Positions 40,743 through 50,992 of a DNA stretch of 64,000 nucleotides are shown piece by piece. Location: the NCBI RefSeq assembly GCF_011038845.1, contig NZ_JAAKDW010000009.1, positions 1 to 64,000 on the forward strand, written 5' to 3'. The DNA is from Enterococcus sp. ZJ1622 (lineage in GTDB: Bacteria; Bacillota; Bacilli; Lactobacillales; Enterococcaceae). The first letter of the stretch is position 1; the number at the start of each line of letters is the position of its first letter. The position numbers and the translations under genes are program-made. Below the pieces are notes generated by a model. That model ran no database searches and was not told where the DNA came from. It was given only the letters and a program-made list of their open reading frames with translations.

Positions 40743-41441
40743 TTAGTTGTTCGATGCTTTGTCGTTCGTATCGCTTGAATTCGTTTTGTTTGTATCTTTG
40801 TTGGAAGCAGATGAATCAGCCGCATCTTTTGGCAAATAAAGACTGAAGCGAATATCATCATCCACTAGGTCGATTTTATCAGCCTTGATGTACATGCCGT
40901 TTTGCATCCGGAACTGGTCGAGCCGGAGCATGATCGTCAAATCATCTGTGTTTACTTCTACCCATTTAGGCAACTTGTAATTTCGTTTGATCATATTCAT
41001 CACGTCTTTGATGGGCAGACTCAGCGTCCCGACCGATAAGCTCCTTGCTTTGAGCTGGACATTCCCGTTTTCCATCACGAATGGATCAAAGTACAGATAA
41101 AAATTGATAGGAAACCCTAAAACTTCAAAGGTGCCATTTAGCATCGCTTCATTTTCTAAATAAAATTTATATTCGATATCACTGTCTTTTTGATAATCAG
41201 ATAAGAAAAAGCTGATCAGCTGATTGACTTTTTCTTTATTCGAATTGATCGTCAGTACTGGCTCACCCTGGCGCTCTGTAATAGCTGGTATCTCCGTGTA
41301 TTCAGGTTCGCGGTTCGCAAAGATGCGGCTTCCTAAAAACACCGTAGAACCGATGACAATGCCGAGAAGGATCAGAAAAGCAAATTTCCAGTAATTCGCT
41401 TTTCGTGTTTCTTTTGCAATTGGTTTGGATCTTTTTTCCAT
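40743..41441 (-). CDS. YpmS-family (DUF2140) membrane-anchored protein
   Basis: 232 residues. One N-terminal membrane anchor (~18-38), then an extracellular domain with the family pattern [20 protein letters not shown] and a Ser/Asn/Thr-rich tail. It follows the YpmR-like lipase by 4 nt, as in Bacillus. Function unknown. Confidence 0.88.
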   Translation of the reverse strand: MEKRSKPIAKETRKANYWKFAFLILLGIVIGSTVFLGSRIFANREPEYTEIPAITERQGEPVLTINSNKEKVNQLISFFLSDYQKDSDIEYKFYLENEAMLNGTFEVLGFPINFYLYFDPFVMENGNVQLKARSLSVGTLSLPIKDVMNMIKRNYKLPKWVEVNTDDLTIMLRLDQFRMQNGMYIKADKIDLVDDDIRFSLYLPKDAADSSASNKDTNKTNSSDTNDKASNN

Positions 41442-41445
41442 TTTC

Positions 41446-42342
41446 TTATTTTTCCTCCTTCTTTGTCAGCCATTGATCTTGTGTTTGGATCAGCTGGTCT
41501 CTGACCGCGTTTGCCATCAGCTGATAGCCTAAGTTATTTGGATGGAAATGATCTTCTTCATACAAGACGTTGTTCTTTATCCCGTTCAGATTCTCCGTTG
41601 TACTGGTGGTTTGGTCCGTTCCCTCTTCTGTGATGCCGACTTCTTGGTTCAACCCTTGGTATAGCAGATCATTGATCGGGATGAAGTAACTGTTTTTAGT
41701 TTTCTTCACTACTGATTCTGTCCCGGTATTCCAGTTGTTGACGATGGTCTGCATATCGGTTATCTCTGGGAAATTCAGATAAAATGGATTGTAGATACCT
41801 AAAACATAGATCGGTGCCGATGGATTCAATGACCGGATCTCTTCAAGCAGATCTGTGACATTTTCCTGGTATTTTTTCAACGGTTTCTTGAATGAATTGA
41901 CGCTTAGACCAAATAAATTGTTTTGGATCACTTTCATCAGGTCATTTCCGCCGACAGTCAGTGTGAGGAAGTCTGCGGATTTGATGTTTTCTTGGATTTT
42001 TTCGTTTTCTTTGACACGCTTCAGTATCTGGTCGCTTCGTTCGCCATTCACCCCATAGTTTTCTGTTTCAACAGCTATCAAGTCGTATCTATCTTTCAAG
42101 TCATTCGCAACTAAAGGGATGAAACCGCCTTGTTTCGTCTGGTCGCCTACTCCTTCAGTCAATGAATCGCCAATAGCAACATAGTGGAGCTTCTCTTTTC
42201 TATTTGGATCTGCTTTTACTGTCGCAGCGGGTTTTAATAACGGTCCTGCTTTAGGTACCGAAAATGAAAGCCCAGCATAGACCACTATAGCGATAATCAA
42301 TGGGAACAAAACGAGGCTCAATTGTCGTTTTGTTAATTTCAT
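41446..42342 (-). CDS. SGNH/GDSL hydrolase (YpmR-like)
   Basis: 298 residues from ATG 42342, 8 nt after GAGG; GTG 42351 overlaps that site. N-terminal anchor or signal segment (~9-30). Catalytic blocks are AIGDSLTEG, GVNGERSD, VGGNDLM and the terminal Asp-His pair in DHFHPNNLGY. It is an exported lipase/esterase-like enzyme with unknown substrate. Confidence 0.9.
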   Translation of the reverse strand: MKLTKRQLSLVLFPLIIAIVVYAGLSFSVPKAGPLLKPAATVKADPNRKEKLHYVAIGDSLTEGVGDQTKQGGFIPLVANDLKDRYDLIAVETENYGVNGERSDQILKRVKENEKIQENIKSADFLTLTVGGNDLMKVIQNNLFGLSVNSFKKPLKKYQENVTDLLEEIRSLNPSAPIYVLGIYNPFYLNFPEITDMQTIVNNWNTGTESVVKKTKNSYFIPINDLLYQGLNQEVGITEEGTDQTTSTTENLNGIKNNVLYEEDHFHPNNLGYQLMANAVRDQLIQTQDQWLTKKEEK

Positions 42343-42440
42343 TCTTTTCACCTCATGTATTCGATTGGTTCTAATATTATCAAAAATTCCATCAAAAAGG
42401 TAGCCTTTATGAAAAAAGAAAGAATTATTTTTTCGATCAA

Positions 42441-42496
42441 AAAAAGGACAAGTGCAATAGCCGAACCGGCTTTTGCCTCATCCTTATCCCTTGTTC
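42441..42496 (-). terminator. Terminator of degV
   Basis: Minus-strand hairpin GCAAAAGCCG-GTT-CGGCTATTGC with an outer AGGA/TCCT pairing and seven U; begins right after the degV stop. Confidence 0.8.
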
Positions 42497-43339
42497 TTAA
42501 TCTACGTAATACATGATCGCAAATGCAGCCTTCCCTGTATGAGTAGCAATGACCGGATTCGTGTGAAGGACAGGGATATTCATATCAGGAAACAGCTCCT
42601 GTAGCCCTTCTTTGAATTCTTGTGCAAGCTCTTTTGCATCTGCATGAGATATGCCGATTTGACGGACATTCGGAATTTCTTTCAATTCTTTTTTCAAATT
42701 ATTGAACCATTTGTCGAAGGTTTTCTTCCCGCGGCCTTTTGCTACTGGGATCAATTCAGAATGCGTGAAATTCATCACCACTCGAATATTCAATACACTG
42801 GACAATAACCCGGTCGTTCGGCTGATCCTGCCGCCTTTTACCAAATTGTCTAAAGTCGAGATACCAATATACAGTTTAGTGTTGTCCTGTACTTTCTTGA
42901 CTTCTTCCAGGATCTCTTCTACTGATTTCCCTTCTTTGGCCAACTCAGCTGCACGGATTACTTGGAAAGACAATCCTTGGTCTGTCGTATCGCTATCGAT
43001 GACAGTCACTTTTGTTTTTGTCAGATTGCTTGCTTGACGTGCAGCTTCAACGGTCCCGCTCAAGCCTTTCGTCATATGGATCGAGATCACTTCACTGCCA
43101 TCTGCTCCTAAAGCATCATACATCGAGATGAATTCACCAATTGGAGGCTGGCTTGTTTTCGGCAATGATTTCGCTTCTGCCATCATCCGCATGAATCTTT
43201 CCCCATCTAGCTGATCATCATCTGGGTAGACAACACCGTCAATCATGATCGATAACGGCATAACATGAATATTCAAATCATCTCGCACAGTCTGCTCCAT
43301 CGTGCAAGAAGAATCTGTTACAATTTTTACATTTTTCAT
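42497..43339 (-). CDS. DegV-family fatty-acid-binding protein (FakB-like)
   Basis: 280 residues. DegV pattern: VTDSSCTM at the start, SQPPIGEF, IHMTKGLSGTVEAARQAS, DSDTTDQG and a C-terminal THTGKAAFAI. In Gram-positives these proteins bind fatty acids for the FakA kinase. No fakA is nearby. Confidence 0.92.
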   Translation of the reverse strand: MKNVKIVTDSSCTMEQTVRDDLNIHVMPLSIMIDGVVYPDDDQLDGERFMRMMAEAKSLPKTSQPPIGEFISMYDALGADGSEVISIHMTKGLSGTVEAARQASNLTKTKVTVIDSDTTDQGLSFQVIRAAELAKEGKSVEEILEEVKKVQDNTKLYIGISTLDNLVKGGRISRTTGLLSSVLNIRVVMNFTHSELIPVAKGRGKKTFDKWFNNLKKELKEIPNVRQIGISHADAKELAQEFKEGLQELFPDMNIPVLHTNPVIATHTGKAAFAIMYYVD

Positions 43340-43468
43340 TATTTTATCACTCTTTCTTTAACAAGATGCCTTATTCATGTTAAACTACATCTAAGGCAAT
43401 TTCTATTTTTAGTATAACAGACAAATGATGTTTTTTCATTAATTACACCTAGTAAAGGAGCCGTTTTC

Positions 43469-44122
43469 ATGGAAAAAACCAAATTTAACCATACGTATCA
43501 GATCATTAACGAAGTCTTCAATGCGGTCACTCATGGAATTGGTACCGGTTTAAGCATTGCCGGTCTCGTTGTGCTTCTCATAAAGGGTTCGCAGTTGCAT
43601 TCTCCTATCCACGTCGTCTCTTATGCGATTTACGGTGCCATGATGATTTTGTTATTTTTAACATCAACGCTGTTCCATTCGCTGATTTTTACAAAAGCAA
43701 AAAAAGTTTTCCAAGTATTGGATCACAGTTCTATTTTCCTTTTGATCGCCGGAAGCTACACCCCGTTTTGTTTGCTTAGTATTCGTGGTTGGTTGGGTTG
43801 GACCCTATTCAGTCTGATTTGGCTTTTTGCGATTTTAGGCATCATTTACAAGGCATTGACACTCCATAAAAAAGAACGGGTCTCCAAAATCTCTACGATC
43901 ATCTATATTTTTATGGGCTGGCTCTGTGTCGTCGCAGCCGTACCTCTTTACCATTCACTTGGTCTGACCGGCGTGATATTGATGGTAGCTGGCGGACTGT
44001 CGTATACGATCGGCGCATTTTTCTATAGTTTGCAGTCTGTCCGTTTCATGCATGTCGTGTGGCATCTGTTTGTTATGTTAGGTGCAGGATTCATGTACTT
44101 TTCAGTCTTATTCTTCACTTAA
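43469..44122 (+). CDS. Hemolysin III family (PAQR-like) membrane protein
   Basis: 217 residues, seven membrane helices. PAQR metal-site motifs: NAVTHGIGTGLS, STLFHSL, DHSSIFLLIAGSYTPF and HVVWHLFVMLGA. Despite the name, most chromosomal members are not shown to be haemolysins. AAAGGAG precedes ATG 43469. Confidence 0.93.
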   Translation: MEKTKFNHTYQIINEVFNAVTHGIGTGLSIAGLVVLLIKGSQLHSPIHVVSYAIYGAMMILLFLTSTLFHSLIFTKAKKVFQVLDHSSIFLLIAGSYTPFCLLSIRGWLGWTLFSLIWLFAILGIIYKALTLHKKERVSKISTIIYIFMGWLCVVAAVPLYHSLGLTGVILMVAGGLSYTIGAFFYSLQSVRFMHVVWHLFVMLGAGFMYFSVLFFT

Positions 44123-44126
44123 TGAA

Positions 44127-44188
44127 AAGGTCATTTCTTAAACTGGTTCTTACTGAACAGTTGTTTAAGGAATGACCTTCTTTTTTTG
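44127..44188 (+). terminator. Intrinsic terminator after the hemolysin III gene
   Basis: AAGGTCATTTCTTAAAC (left) pairs with GTTTAAGGAATGACCTT (right) around a 17-nt loop; a T run follows. Confidence 0.88.
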
Positions 44189-44191
44189 CTA

Positions 44192-44701
44192 TTATTCACC
44201 TTGTGACTGGTTTTCGTTGCGCTGATAGGTCTCGAATTGATGTGCATAGAGATTGTTCTCGTCCACTTCTCCTTGGCTTTGGTTGATCAATGACCACTCT
44301 GACCAGTCCACAGGAGGAAAGTAGGTATCGCCATCAAACGTGTGATGGATCACCGTTCGATAAAGGACCGTGCATAATGGCAAGAACTCTTTGTAGATCG
44401 CCGAACCTCCAGCAATGAAAATGATGCCGTCTGTCTCTTTCTCAAATGCTGCTACTTCTTCTACGCTATGCATGACCGTCACGCCTTCTGCCTGATAATC
44501 AGGATCGCGAGTCAAAACGATCGTTTGCCGATTCGGCAACGGGCGGCCGCCCATCCCTTCAAAGGTCTTTCTCCCCATGACCAGGATATTGGACTCGGTC
44601 ATCTGCTTGAAAAACTTCAAATCATTCGGCAGCCGCCAAGGAAGTCTGTCTTCTTTTCCGATCAGACCATTTTCATCCTGTGCCCAAATTGCTGCTAACA
44701 T
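44192..44701 (-). CDS. folA: Dihydrofolate reductase
   Basis: 169 residues. Starts LAAIWAQDENGLIGKEDRLPWRLPNDLKFFK, with VMGRKTFEGMG and FIAGGSAIYKEFLP. It regenerates tetrahydrofolate after thymidylate synthase, whose gene lies 19 nt upstream. Trimethoprim target; the sequence alone cannot predict resistance. Confidence 0.97.
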   Translation of the reverse strand: MLAAIWAQDENGLIGKEDRLPWRLPNDLKFFKQMTESNILVMGRKTFEGMGGRPLPNRQTIVLTRDPDYQAEGVTVMHSVEEVAAFEKETDGIIFIAGGSAIYKEFLPLCTVLYRTVIHHTFDGDTYFPPVDWSEWSLINQSQGEVDENNLYAHQFETYQRNENQSQGE

Positions 44702-44720
44702 ATTCTCATCCTTTCTGATC

Positions 44721-45668
44721 TCAAACAGCGATCGGTGCTTTTATCGCCGGATGCGGATCATATCCTTCCAGTTGGATATCTTCCATTTCAAAATCAAATA
44801 CTGATTGTTTCTCCTGATTCAAAACTAAAGTAGGAAATGCTCGTGCTTCTCGGCTCAGCTGTTCTTTCATCTGTTCAACATGGTTGGAATACAAATGAGC
44901 ATCACCTAATGTATGGATGAATTCACCAACTTCCAGACCAGTCTCGTGTGCAATCAGGTGTGTCAGCAATGCGTAGCTTGCGATATTGAATGGGACACCT
45001 AAAAAGACATCACCGCTTCGCTGATACAGCTGACAGCTCAACCGTCCATCTTGCACGTAAAACTGGAACATCGTATGACAAGGCGGTAGAGCCATGCTTG
45101 GTACATCTTCTGGATTCCAGGCAGAAACGATCAAGCGTCTGGAGTCTGGCGTTTTTTTGATAGCTTCGATCACTTCTTTGATTTGATCGATGAATCCGCC
45201 GTCCTTTGTTTCCCAATGACGCCATTGGTAACCATAGATGTGACCGAGATCACCGTATTTTTCAGCAAAAGCATCGTCGTTCACGATCTTTTCACAAAAC
45301 AGGCGGCTTTGTTCTTTGTAGCGTTCATTGAATTCGGGATCTGTCAAACTGCGATGGCCAAAATCTGTCATGTCAGGACCAGTATAATCCTCGCTCTTGA
45401 TATACCGTTCAAATGCCCATTCATCCCAGATATGGTTCTTGTTTTCCAAAAGGTAACGGATATTGGTATCACCTTTCAAAAACCAAAGCAACTCGCTTTT
45501 GATCAGTCCAAAAGGTACTCGTTTCGTCGTCAGTAAGGGAAAACCTTTTTGCAAGTCAAAACGCATCTGATAACCAAAAAGACTAAGTGTTCCTGTACCA
45601 GTCCGGTCTCCTTTTTGATGTCCTTCTTCTAACAGCTTTTTTCCAAGGTCAAGGTATGCTTGTTCCAT
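44721..45668 (-). CDS. thyA: Thymidylate synthase
   Basis: 315 residues from ATG 45668 behind GGAGGAG; the frame extends back to 45695 without a ribosome binding site. Catalytic Cys in [12 protein letters not shown]; other blocks are [23 protein letters not shown] and [20 protein letters not shown]. Converts dUMP to dTMP with methylene-tetrahydrofolate. It starts 11 nt after the ABC-F gene. Confidence 0.97.
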   Translation of the reverse strand: MEQAYLDLGKKLLEEGHQKGDRTGTGTLSLFGYQMRFDLQKGFPLLTTKRVPFGLIKSELLWFLKGDTNIRYLLENKNHIWDEWAFERYIKSEDYTGPDMTDFGHRSLTDPEFNERYKEQSRLFCEKIVNDDAFAEKYGDLGHIYGYQWRHWETKDGGFIDQIKEVIEAIKKTPDSRRLIVSAWNPEDVPSMALPPCHTMFQFYVQDGRLSCQLYQRSGDVFLGVPFNIASYALLTHLIAHETGLEVGEFIHTLGDAHLYSNHVEQMKEQLSREARAFPTLVLNQEKQSVFDFEMEDIQLEGYDPHPAIKAPIAV

Positions 45669-45679
45669 TCTTTCTCCTC

Positions 45680-47586
45680 CTAATCTTCCGCCCATTCACT
45701 CAAGTATTCCCAGCGTGCCATTTTCTCTTCCAATTTCGTCTCAGTTTCAGAGACTTCTTTTTGCAGTTCTTGAAGCCGAGTGAAGTCATCTCCCTGATGG
45801 TTCATCTCTTCTTGCAGCACAGACAGCTGTTCTTCTAATTCCGCGATGTCGTCTTCGATCGTTTCCCATTCTTTTTGTTCCATGTAGGAAAGCTTCTTCT
45901 TTTTCTGCTGTGTTTTGTCATTTTTATCGATGTTCATCTCAGCTTTTGACTTGTCTTTTTCTGCAGTTGCATGCTGTACTTCTTTTTGCTTCAGTAAATA
46001 ACCTGACATATCGCCATAGTACAGTTCCTGCTGACCGTTCCCGAGAAATACGAGGAGTTTCTCTGCTACTTTATCTAAGAAATAACGGTCATGAGATACA
46101 GTGATAACAGCGCCCGGGAAGCTTCGGAAATAGTCTTCTAAGATCGTCAGTGTGGCAATATCCAAATCGTTGGTCGGTTCGTCCAGCAATAAGACATTTG
46201 GCTGCTGGATCAGTAGTTTGAGCAAATAAAGTCGTCTTTTTCCCCGCCGGAAAGCTTGCCGATCAATGTCCCATGCATAAATCTAGGGAATAGAAAACGT
46301 TCTAGAAGCTCTGCCACACCAATTTGGGAACCATCTGCTGTTTGTGCTTCTTCTGCGGCTTCCTGCAAATAAGCGATCATCCGCTTATCTGGAGCCATCT
46401 CTTCATTTTCCTGAGTATAATAAGCGAGTTTCACTGTTTCTCCGATGGAAAGCGACCCGCTGTCCAGTGGGATACGTCCAGCCAGAATATTCAGCAGCGT
46501 CGATTTCCCCGCACCGTTTTTCCCTGTGATTCCCAATCGTTCTCTTGATTGAATCAGCAATTCCAAATGCTCAATCAATGTTTTTCCATCAATTGAGTAG
46601 CTGCCGTCTTTGATCTCCAGCACTTTTTTGCCTAATCGCTGTGTTGCGATGTTCAATTCCAGATCCTCTTCCTGATTGACTTGGTACAAGTTTTCTTTCA
46701 GATCCTCGAAACGGTTGATCCGTGCCTGCTGCTTCGTTCCACGAGCTTGTACGCCTGCGCGCATCCATGCAAGTTCTTGCTTGTAAAGTCGCTTCCGCTT
46801 TTCTTCCTGCTCTACTTCTACTCGATCACGTTCTGCTTTTTCTAAGACATAAGCTTCGTAATTCCCTTTGTATTCATGTAGCTGCCCGAATGCCAGCTCA
46901 AAAATCCGGTTGGTCACTCGATCAAGGAAGTACCGATCATGTGTCACCATCAGCAAAGCGCCGCGATATTGCTTCAAATAGGCTTCCAGCCATTCGATCG
47001 CTTCATAATCCAGGTGGTTCGTCGGTTCATCCAGCAGCAGCAGATCTGGTTCGTCGATCAGTACTTGCGCTAAGCTGACTCGTTTTTTCTGCCCGCCTGA
47101 AAGCTCCCCGATCTTCTTGTCCAATTCGCTGATGCCTAGCTTTTGCAAAATGATCTTTGCATTAGTATCTGTCGTCCATGCATCGTCCTTGTTCATCTGC
47201 TCTTCCGCTTTTGCGTAGCGCTTTTGTACTTCAGGCGCATCCCCGTTTTCTGCCAATTGGATCAATGCCTCTTCATAGGCGCGAACCGTTCGGATCAAAG
47301 GGCTAGTGCCTTGAAAAACCGCCTTTAGCACGGTGATATCTTCTGAGAAGTCCGATGTCTGTGAAAGATAGCCGATCCGATAGTCATTGGGGTAAAAAAC
47401 CGCTTGGCGATCGCCATCTCCGCTATCGATTCCCGCTAAAATATTTAACAGACTTGTTTTTCCTGTCCCATTCGTCCCAATCAAACCGATCCGATCTTTT
47501 TCGTGGATCAAAAAAGAGATTCGGTCAAACAAATCTTTTTCTCCATAAGTTTTTTTGAGGTCAGTTACTTTTAATTCTTTCAACAC
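45680..47586 (-). pseudogene. ABC-F ATPase (Uup/YfmR-like), frameshifted by one base
   Basis: The intact form would be about 635 residues. The first frame (47586 to 46210) has ABC 1 (GTNGTGKTS, LSGGQKKR, LLLLDEPTNHLD) and starts ABC 2 (GKNGAGKST, KLSGGEK), then runs into a stop. The continuing frame (46225 to 45680) supplies RRLYLLKLLIQQP, LLLDEPTNDLDIA and the C-terminal coiled coil typical of Uup/YfmR. One A is missing from a five-A tract (46237-46241). ABC-F proteins of this type act on the ribosome. A sequencing error or a real inactivating deletion are both possible. Confidence 0.88.
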
Positions 47587-47672
47587 ATTCCCTCCTTATC
47601 TTGGTTATTGTATCATAAAAATGACTGATTACAGATACCTTTTTTACTTGATTTCAGCTTTTTTGTTCGAGT

Positions 47673-47703
47673 AAAAAAGAACAGGACCATCCGATCCTGT
47701 TCT
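47673..47703 (-). terminator. Terminator of the antiporter gene
   Basis: Stem AGAACAGGA/TCCTGTTCT with an 8-nt loop, followed on the minus strand by six U. Confidence 0.85.
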
Positions 47704-47736
47704 GAAGTAATTTATTTTTTTGCCATTTCAGAGAAG

Positions 47737-49827
47737 TCATTCTTTTTTCATGACGTTCTCCCGGAATTTCTTCGTTTTTGCCCGAATAGCAAATTGGAAA
47801 CTAAAATTGTCCGATGGCTTGTTCATTGTATAGGATTCTAAAAGATTGATGTTTCTCCGATAAGTATTGGCAGAAAACATCGTGATTTTTTCTGCTTCTT
47901 CGTACTCATCGACGATTTTTCGTTCCAGATAATACCCGCGAAGCATCCGCTTGGTGAACAAGCTTTCCTGCTGGATCATCCAAGCTGAAATCAGGTTCCC
48001 GGAGATCATTTTGATCCCTTCTGCTTTTCTCTGCTGGATAAAGAACTGGACCATCGCTTCATCATAGACATCCGTCAGATTCTCCAGACTCTCGATGATC
48101 AACTGCGTATTTTTTTGATACGTGTCCCGAATCCCTTGGATATCTTCTTCTGTTATAAAGGTTTGACGATCCGAGTGTCTCCTTTGCCAAAACATCTTCG
48201 GATGGAGAATGATTCGAAGAACACGCCGGCCCACGATAAACCAGAAGCCGATAAAGGATAGGATCTGACTCGTGATCGAATGTTCGAAGCGAGAGAGAAA
48301 ACGTGAATAAAAACGATAACCATTTGCAGAAAGCTTTCCTGAACGATAGCTTTTGTCCAGCCCATCTCGCTCGATCGAAAGGATCAGCGCTTGGATTTCC
48401 TGTACTTCCTGTCTTTCATCATCAGATAGATCTTCTAAGTACAAATCTCGGATTCGTTCCTGATAATTTTCGATCACTGCTTCTGTCGCAAGAAATTCTT
48501 TGGAATCTCGCGGCAGTTCTTCCAAATCTTTGCGCAACACTCCAACGACTTCTTCTAAGATCATCAAAGCATTCAAATCAGTTTCGACTGCTTCTTCTGT
48601 TTCGGTCAGCATCGGCAAGACAAGTACACCAACGATCAATGTCACCAAAATGACACCTGCTGTCAGAAAAAGGAGAAGAGAACGCTGATAAAAAATAAGA
48701 TTGTTGATAGAAAACGGAAGGATAAAGATCGTAGCCAAACTGACGGTCCCTTTGACACCGCCAAAAGTCAAGATCAATACTTCATTCAGTTGTTTCTTGA
48801 ATTTTTTTCGTCCATCTTTAAATACATAAAATAAACTGATCGACACAAAACGGATCACAAACAACATGATGGAGATAAGTAAAATCGTGAGCAACAACAG
48901 CCAATTGGGATAAATACTATCTGCCCAAACCGGCGAGAACACTTGTGTCAATTCGATGCCCAAAAAGATAAAAACTAACGCATTAAGCGTAAATACGATT
49001 GTTGTCCATGTACTTTGTGACAAACTAGATAATTCCGCGTCAAATACCGTGATTCTTCTAAATCCCGATGCCTGCAGTACGCCTGCAGCTACTGCAGCGA
49101 TGATTCCTGATACATCCACTACTTCCGCCAGTACATAGGCCAAAAATGGAAGCAGCAGTTCGATCAGCAGATAACCTGTTACGTCTCGCGCTGAAGCTTT
49201 TTCGATCAGATCGATCACTTTTTGTTTGAGCCAGACAAGTAAAAATCCGATCAATGCGCCTCCAATACTGGAAATCACTAAAGTAAATCCTGCGTTGACC
49301 GCAGAAAAAGTACCAGTGATCAATGCGCCAAGCGCAAATTGGAAGGCTGTAACTCCTGAGGCATCATTCAGCAGACCTTCGCCCTCAAGGATATGCATCG
49401 CTTTTTTGGGAATATTCACACGCCCTGAAAGCGAGCCTACTGCGACAGCATCTGTCGGTCCTAAAGCAGCCCCGAATGCGAAACATGCAGCAAGAGGTAC
49501 ACTAGGCAGGAGAAAAGACAATGTGGCTCCAACGCCGATCAGCGTCAAAATCACGCCTCCGAATGCTAAAAACAAAATCGTATCGAAATTTTTCAGTATG
49601 GAGGAGATATCTGCTTTTTCTCCTTCTCGAAACAGTAAAGGGGCAATGATCATCACTAGGAACAACTCTGGCTCGAAGTCGATCGACTGCCCCCATTCTG
49701 TCAGTCCTAGGATTACCCCGAGAAATATTTGAATCAGTGGAGCTGGTATCATTGGTAAAATGCGGCTAGCTATATTGGATATTGTGATCGTCACTGCAAA
49801 GACAATAACTAACTCAGCAAATTCCAT
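47737..49827 (-). CDS. CPA1-family Na+/H+ antiporter (NhaP-type)
   Basis: 696 residues. About 12 membrane helices over residues 1-410, with the ion-site motif GPTDAVAVG and GLLNDASGVT. A ~285-residue cytoplasmic C-terminal tail follows, helical and charged. It exchanges cations for protons across the membrane. It starts 12 nt after a small coiled-coil gene, suggesting co-expression. Confidence 0.93.
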   Translation of the reverse strand: MEFAELVIVFAVTITISNIASRILPMIPAPLIQIFLGVILGLTEWGQSIDFEPELFLVMIIAPLLFREGEKADISSILKNFDTILFLAFGGVILTLIGVGATLSFLLPSVPLAACFAFGAALGPTDAVAVGSLSGRVNIPKKAMHILEGEGLLNDASGVTAFQFALGALITGTFSAVNAGFTLVISSIGGALIGFLLVWLKQKVIDLIEKASARDVTGYLLIELLLPFLAYVLAEVVDVSGIIAAVAAGVLQASGFRRITVFDAELSSLSQSTWTTIVFTLNALVFIFLGIELTQVFSPVWADSIYPNWLLLLTILLISIMLFVIRFVSISLFYVFKDGRKKFKKQLNEVLILTFGGVKGTVSLATIFILPFSINNLIFYQRSLLLFLTAGVILVTLIVGVLVLPMLTETEEAVETDLNALMILEEVVGVLRKDLEELPRDSKEFLATEAVIENYQERIRDLYLEDLSDDERQEVQEIQALILSIERDGLDKSYRSGKLSANGYRFYSRFLSRFEHSITSQILSFIGFWFIVGRRVLRIILHPKMFWQRRHSDRQTFITEEDIQGIRDTYQKNTQLIIESLENLTDVYDEAMVQFFIQQRKAEGIKMISGNLISAWMIQQESLFTKRMLRGYYLERKIVDEYEEAEKITMFSANTYRRNINLLESYTMNKPSDNFSFQFAIRAKTKKFRENVMKKE

Positions 49828-49839
49828 CGTCCATCCCCT

Positions 49840-50115
49840 TTATTTTTTATTTTGAGTGAGTACCTTTAAAAATTGTTCTTTTTTCTTCAAAATCTTATTT
49901 TCTACCGCTTCAGTTTGTGCTAGATTTCCTTCTAGTTCACACTGCACCCGTTTTGACTCTAAGCGCAGCAGATCATGCTTCAAGCGTTCAAGCTGGCGAT
50001 ACATCAGAATATTTCTTTTGCGCAGCTTACAAAGAATTTGGCGACGGTCTTCCATTGAAATCGCGCCATAACGATCATGCAGCATTTTTTTTCGTTCTTC
50101 GAAATTCTCTCTCAT
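49840..50115 (-). CDS. Small coiled-coil protein, unknown
   Basis: 91 residues, very rich in Lys, Arg, Glu and Leu, predicted almost wholly helical (heptads from RRQILCKLRKRN to the C-terminus). No membrane segment. TAGGAG precedes ATG 50115. It is the first gene of a pair with the antiporter and might bind its cytoplasmic tail; that is speculation. Confidence 0.7.
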   Translation of the reverse strand: MRENFEERKKMLHDRYGAISMEDRRQILCKLRKRNILMYRQLERLKHDLLRLESKRVQCELEGNLAQTEAVENKILKKKEQFLKVLTQNKK

Positions 50116-50278
50116 TTTCCAGATCTCCTATATACAAACTTCATCCATTATAGCAAAAATACCACTAAATGAACAATCATCCCTCCATTTAGCAACTCCT
50201 GCAACTTACATAGAACTAGACATAAATTTTCATCGCCTCATTCTATTCCAAAAGTTTGGAAATAGCAAGCTTTCCATG

Positions 50279-50326
50279 AAAAAAAGAGAAGAGATCAGGA
50301 ACAAAATGCTATCCCGACTTCTTCTC
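50279..50326 (-). terminator. Terminator after the 151-residue gene
   Basis: Minus-strand GAGAAGAAGTCGGGA pairs with TCCTGATCTCTTCTC around a short loop, then seven U. Confidence 0.75.
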
Positions 50327-50371
50327 ATAAAATAAGTGTAAATTCTCGCTCAGATGACTACCTGTCAGTAC

Positions 50372-50827
50372 TTACTCAAAAAATTCGCCATACACATCTT
50401 CCACACGCTGATCTGGATTGATCACGATATAAAGATTTCCTGTCTTTTCACTGATTTTTGTTGACTGGTACTGATTATCCAAGCCTTCTGTGCCTTTATC
50501 AAGGTAAGGGAAATAAACAAGATCTGGTGTGCCATTGCGGTAAAGGATCTCCATCCGTTCGATATCTTCATATTTCAGTGCGCGATTGAACATCCCCATT
50601 TCCAGACCACCTAGATTGATGTCGTGAGTCGCAACTGCATCGCCTTCGTGGAAAATCTCGATTTTGAATCCTGCACATGGATGGATCTCTACGAATTCAC
50701 TTCCGTTGATCCGTCCAAAACTAGTAGTGATCTGTTTGATCCATAGATCGCCGATGTGACGGCGGTCGATCGTCCATGTCTCACCATTGCGGAAATAGAA
50801 TTTTAGCGCTGTCATTTCTTTGCTCAT
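50372..50827 (-). CDS. Hypothetical soluble protein
   Basis: 151 residues from ATG 50827 behind AAAAGGGG; the frame's earlier start at 50851 has no site. Beta-rich, acidic, no membrane helix (LKFYFRNGETWTIDRRHIGDLWIKQITTSFGRING). No family recognised with confidence. Monocistronic. Confidence 0.7.
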   Translation of the reverse strand: MSKEMTALKFYFRNGETWTIDRRHIGDLWIKQITTSFGRINGSEFVEIHPCAGFKIEIFHEGDAVATHDINLGGLEMGMFNRALKYEDIERMEILYRNGTPDLVYFPYLDKGTEGLDNQYQSTKISEKTGNLYIVINPDQRVEDVYGEFFE

Positions 50828-50931
50828 TAGAAAATCCCCTTTTATCGTCATTTATTCTTGTACCCTCTTAGTTTAGCATAAATTGATGTAAGTGGTCACA
50901 TTTAATGTTTTTTTAAGAACACCGAAACACT

Positions 50932-50968
50932 TTTGCTTGTAAACAGGATACACACAAAAATGTTTCGG
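50932..50968. repeat. Inverted repeat downstream of cca
   Basis: CCGAAACA/TGTTTCGG, 8 bp with a 21-nt loop, without a clear U run; possibly a weak terminator of cca. Confidence 0.45.
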
Positions 50969-50992
50969 TAAGAAAGAGAGATTAAAGAGAGA

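Noticed and set aside
43469-44122. Hemolysin III gene as a virulence factor
   Set aside because: The protein is a PAQR-like membrane protein; the family name alone does not show haemolytic activity.
46210-46245. Programmed -1 frameshift in the ABC-F gene
   Set aside because: The sequence GGG GAA AAA GAC is not a canonical slippery heptamer, and full-length ABC-F genes are normally unbroken; an indel is more likely.
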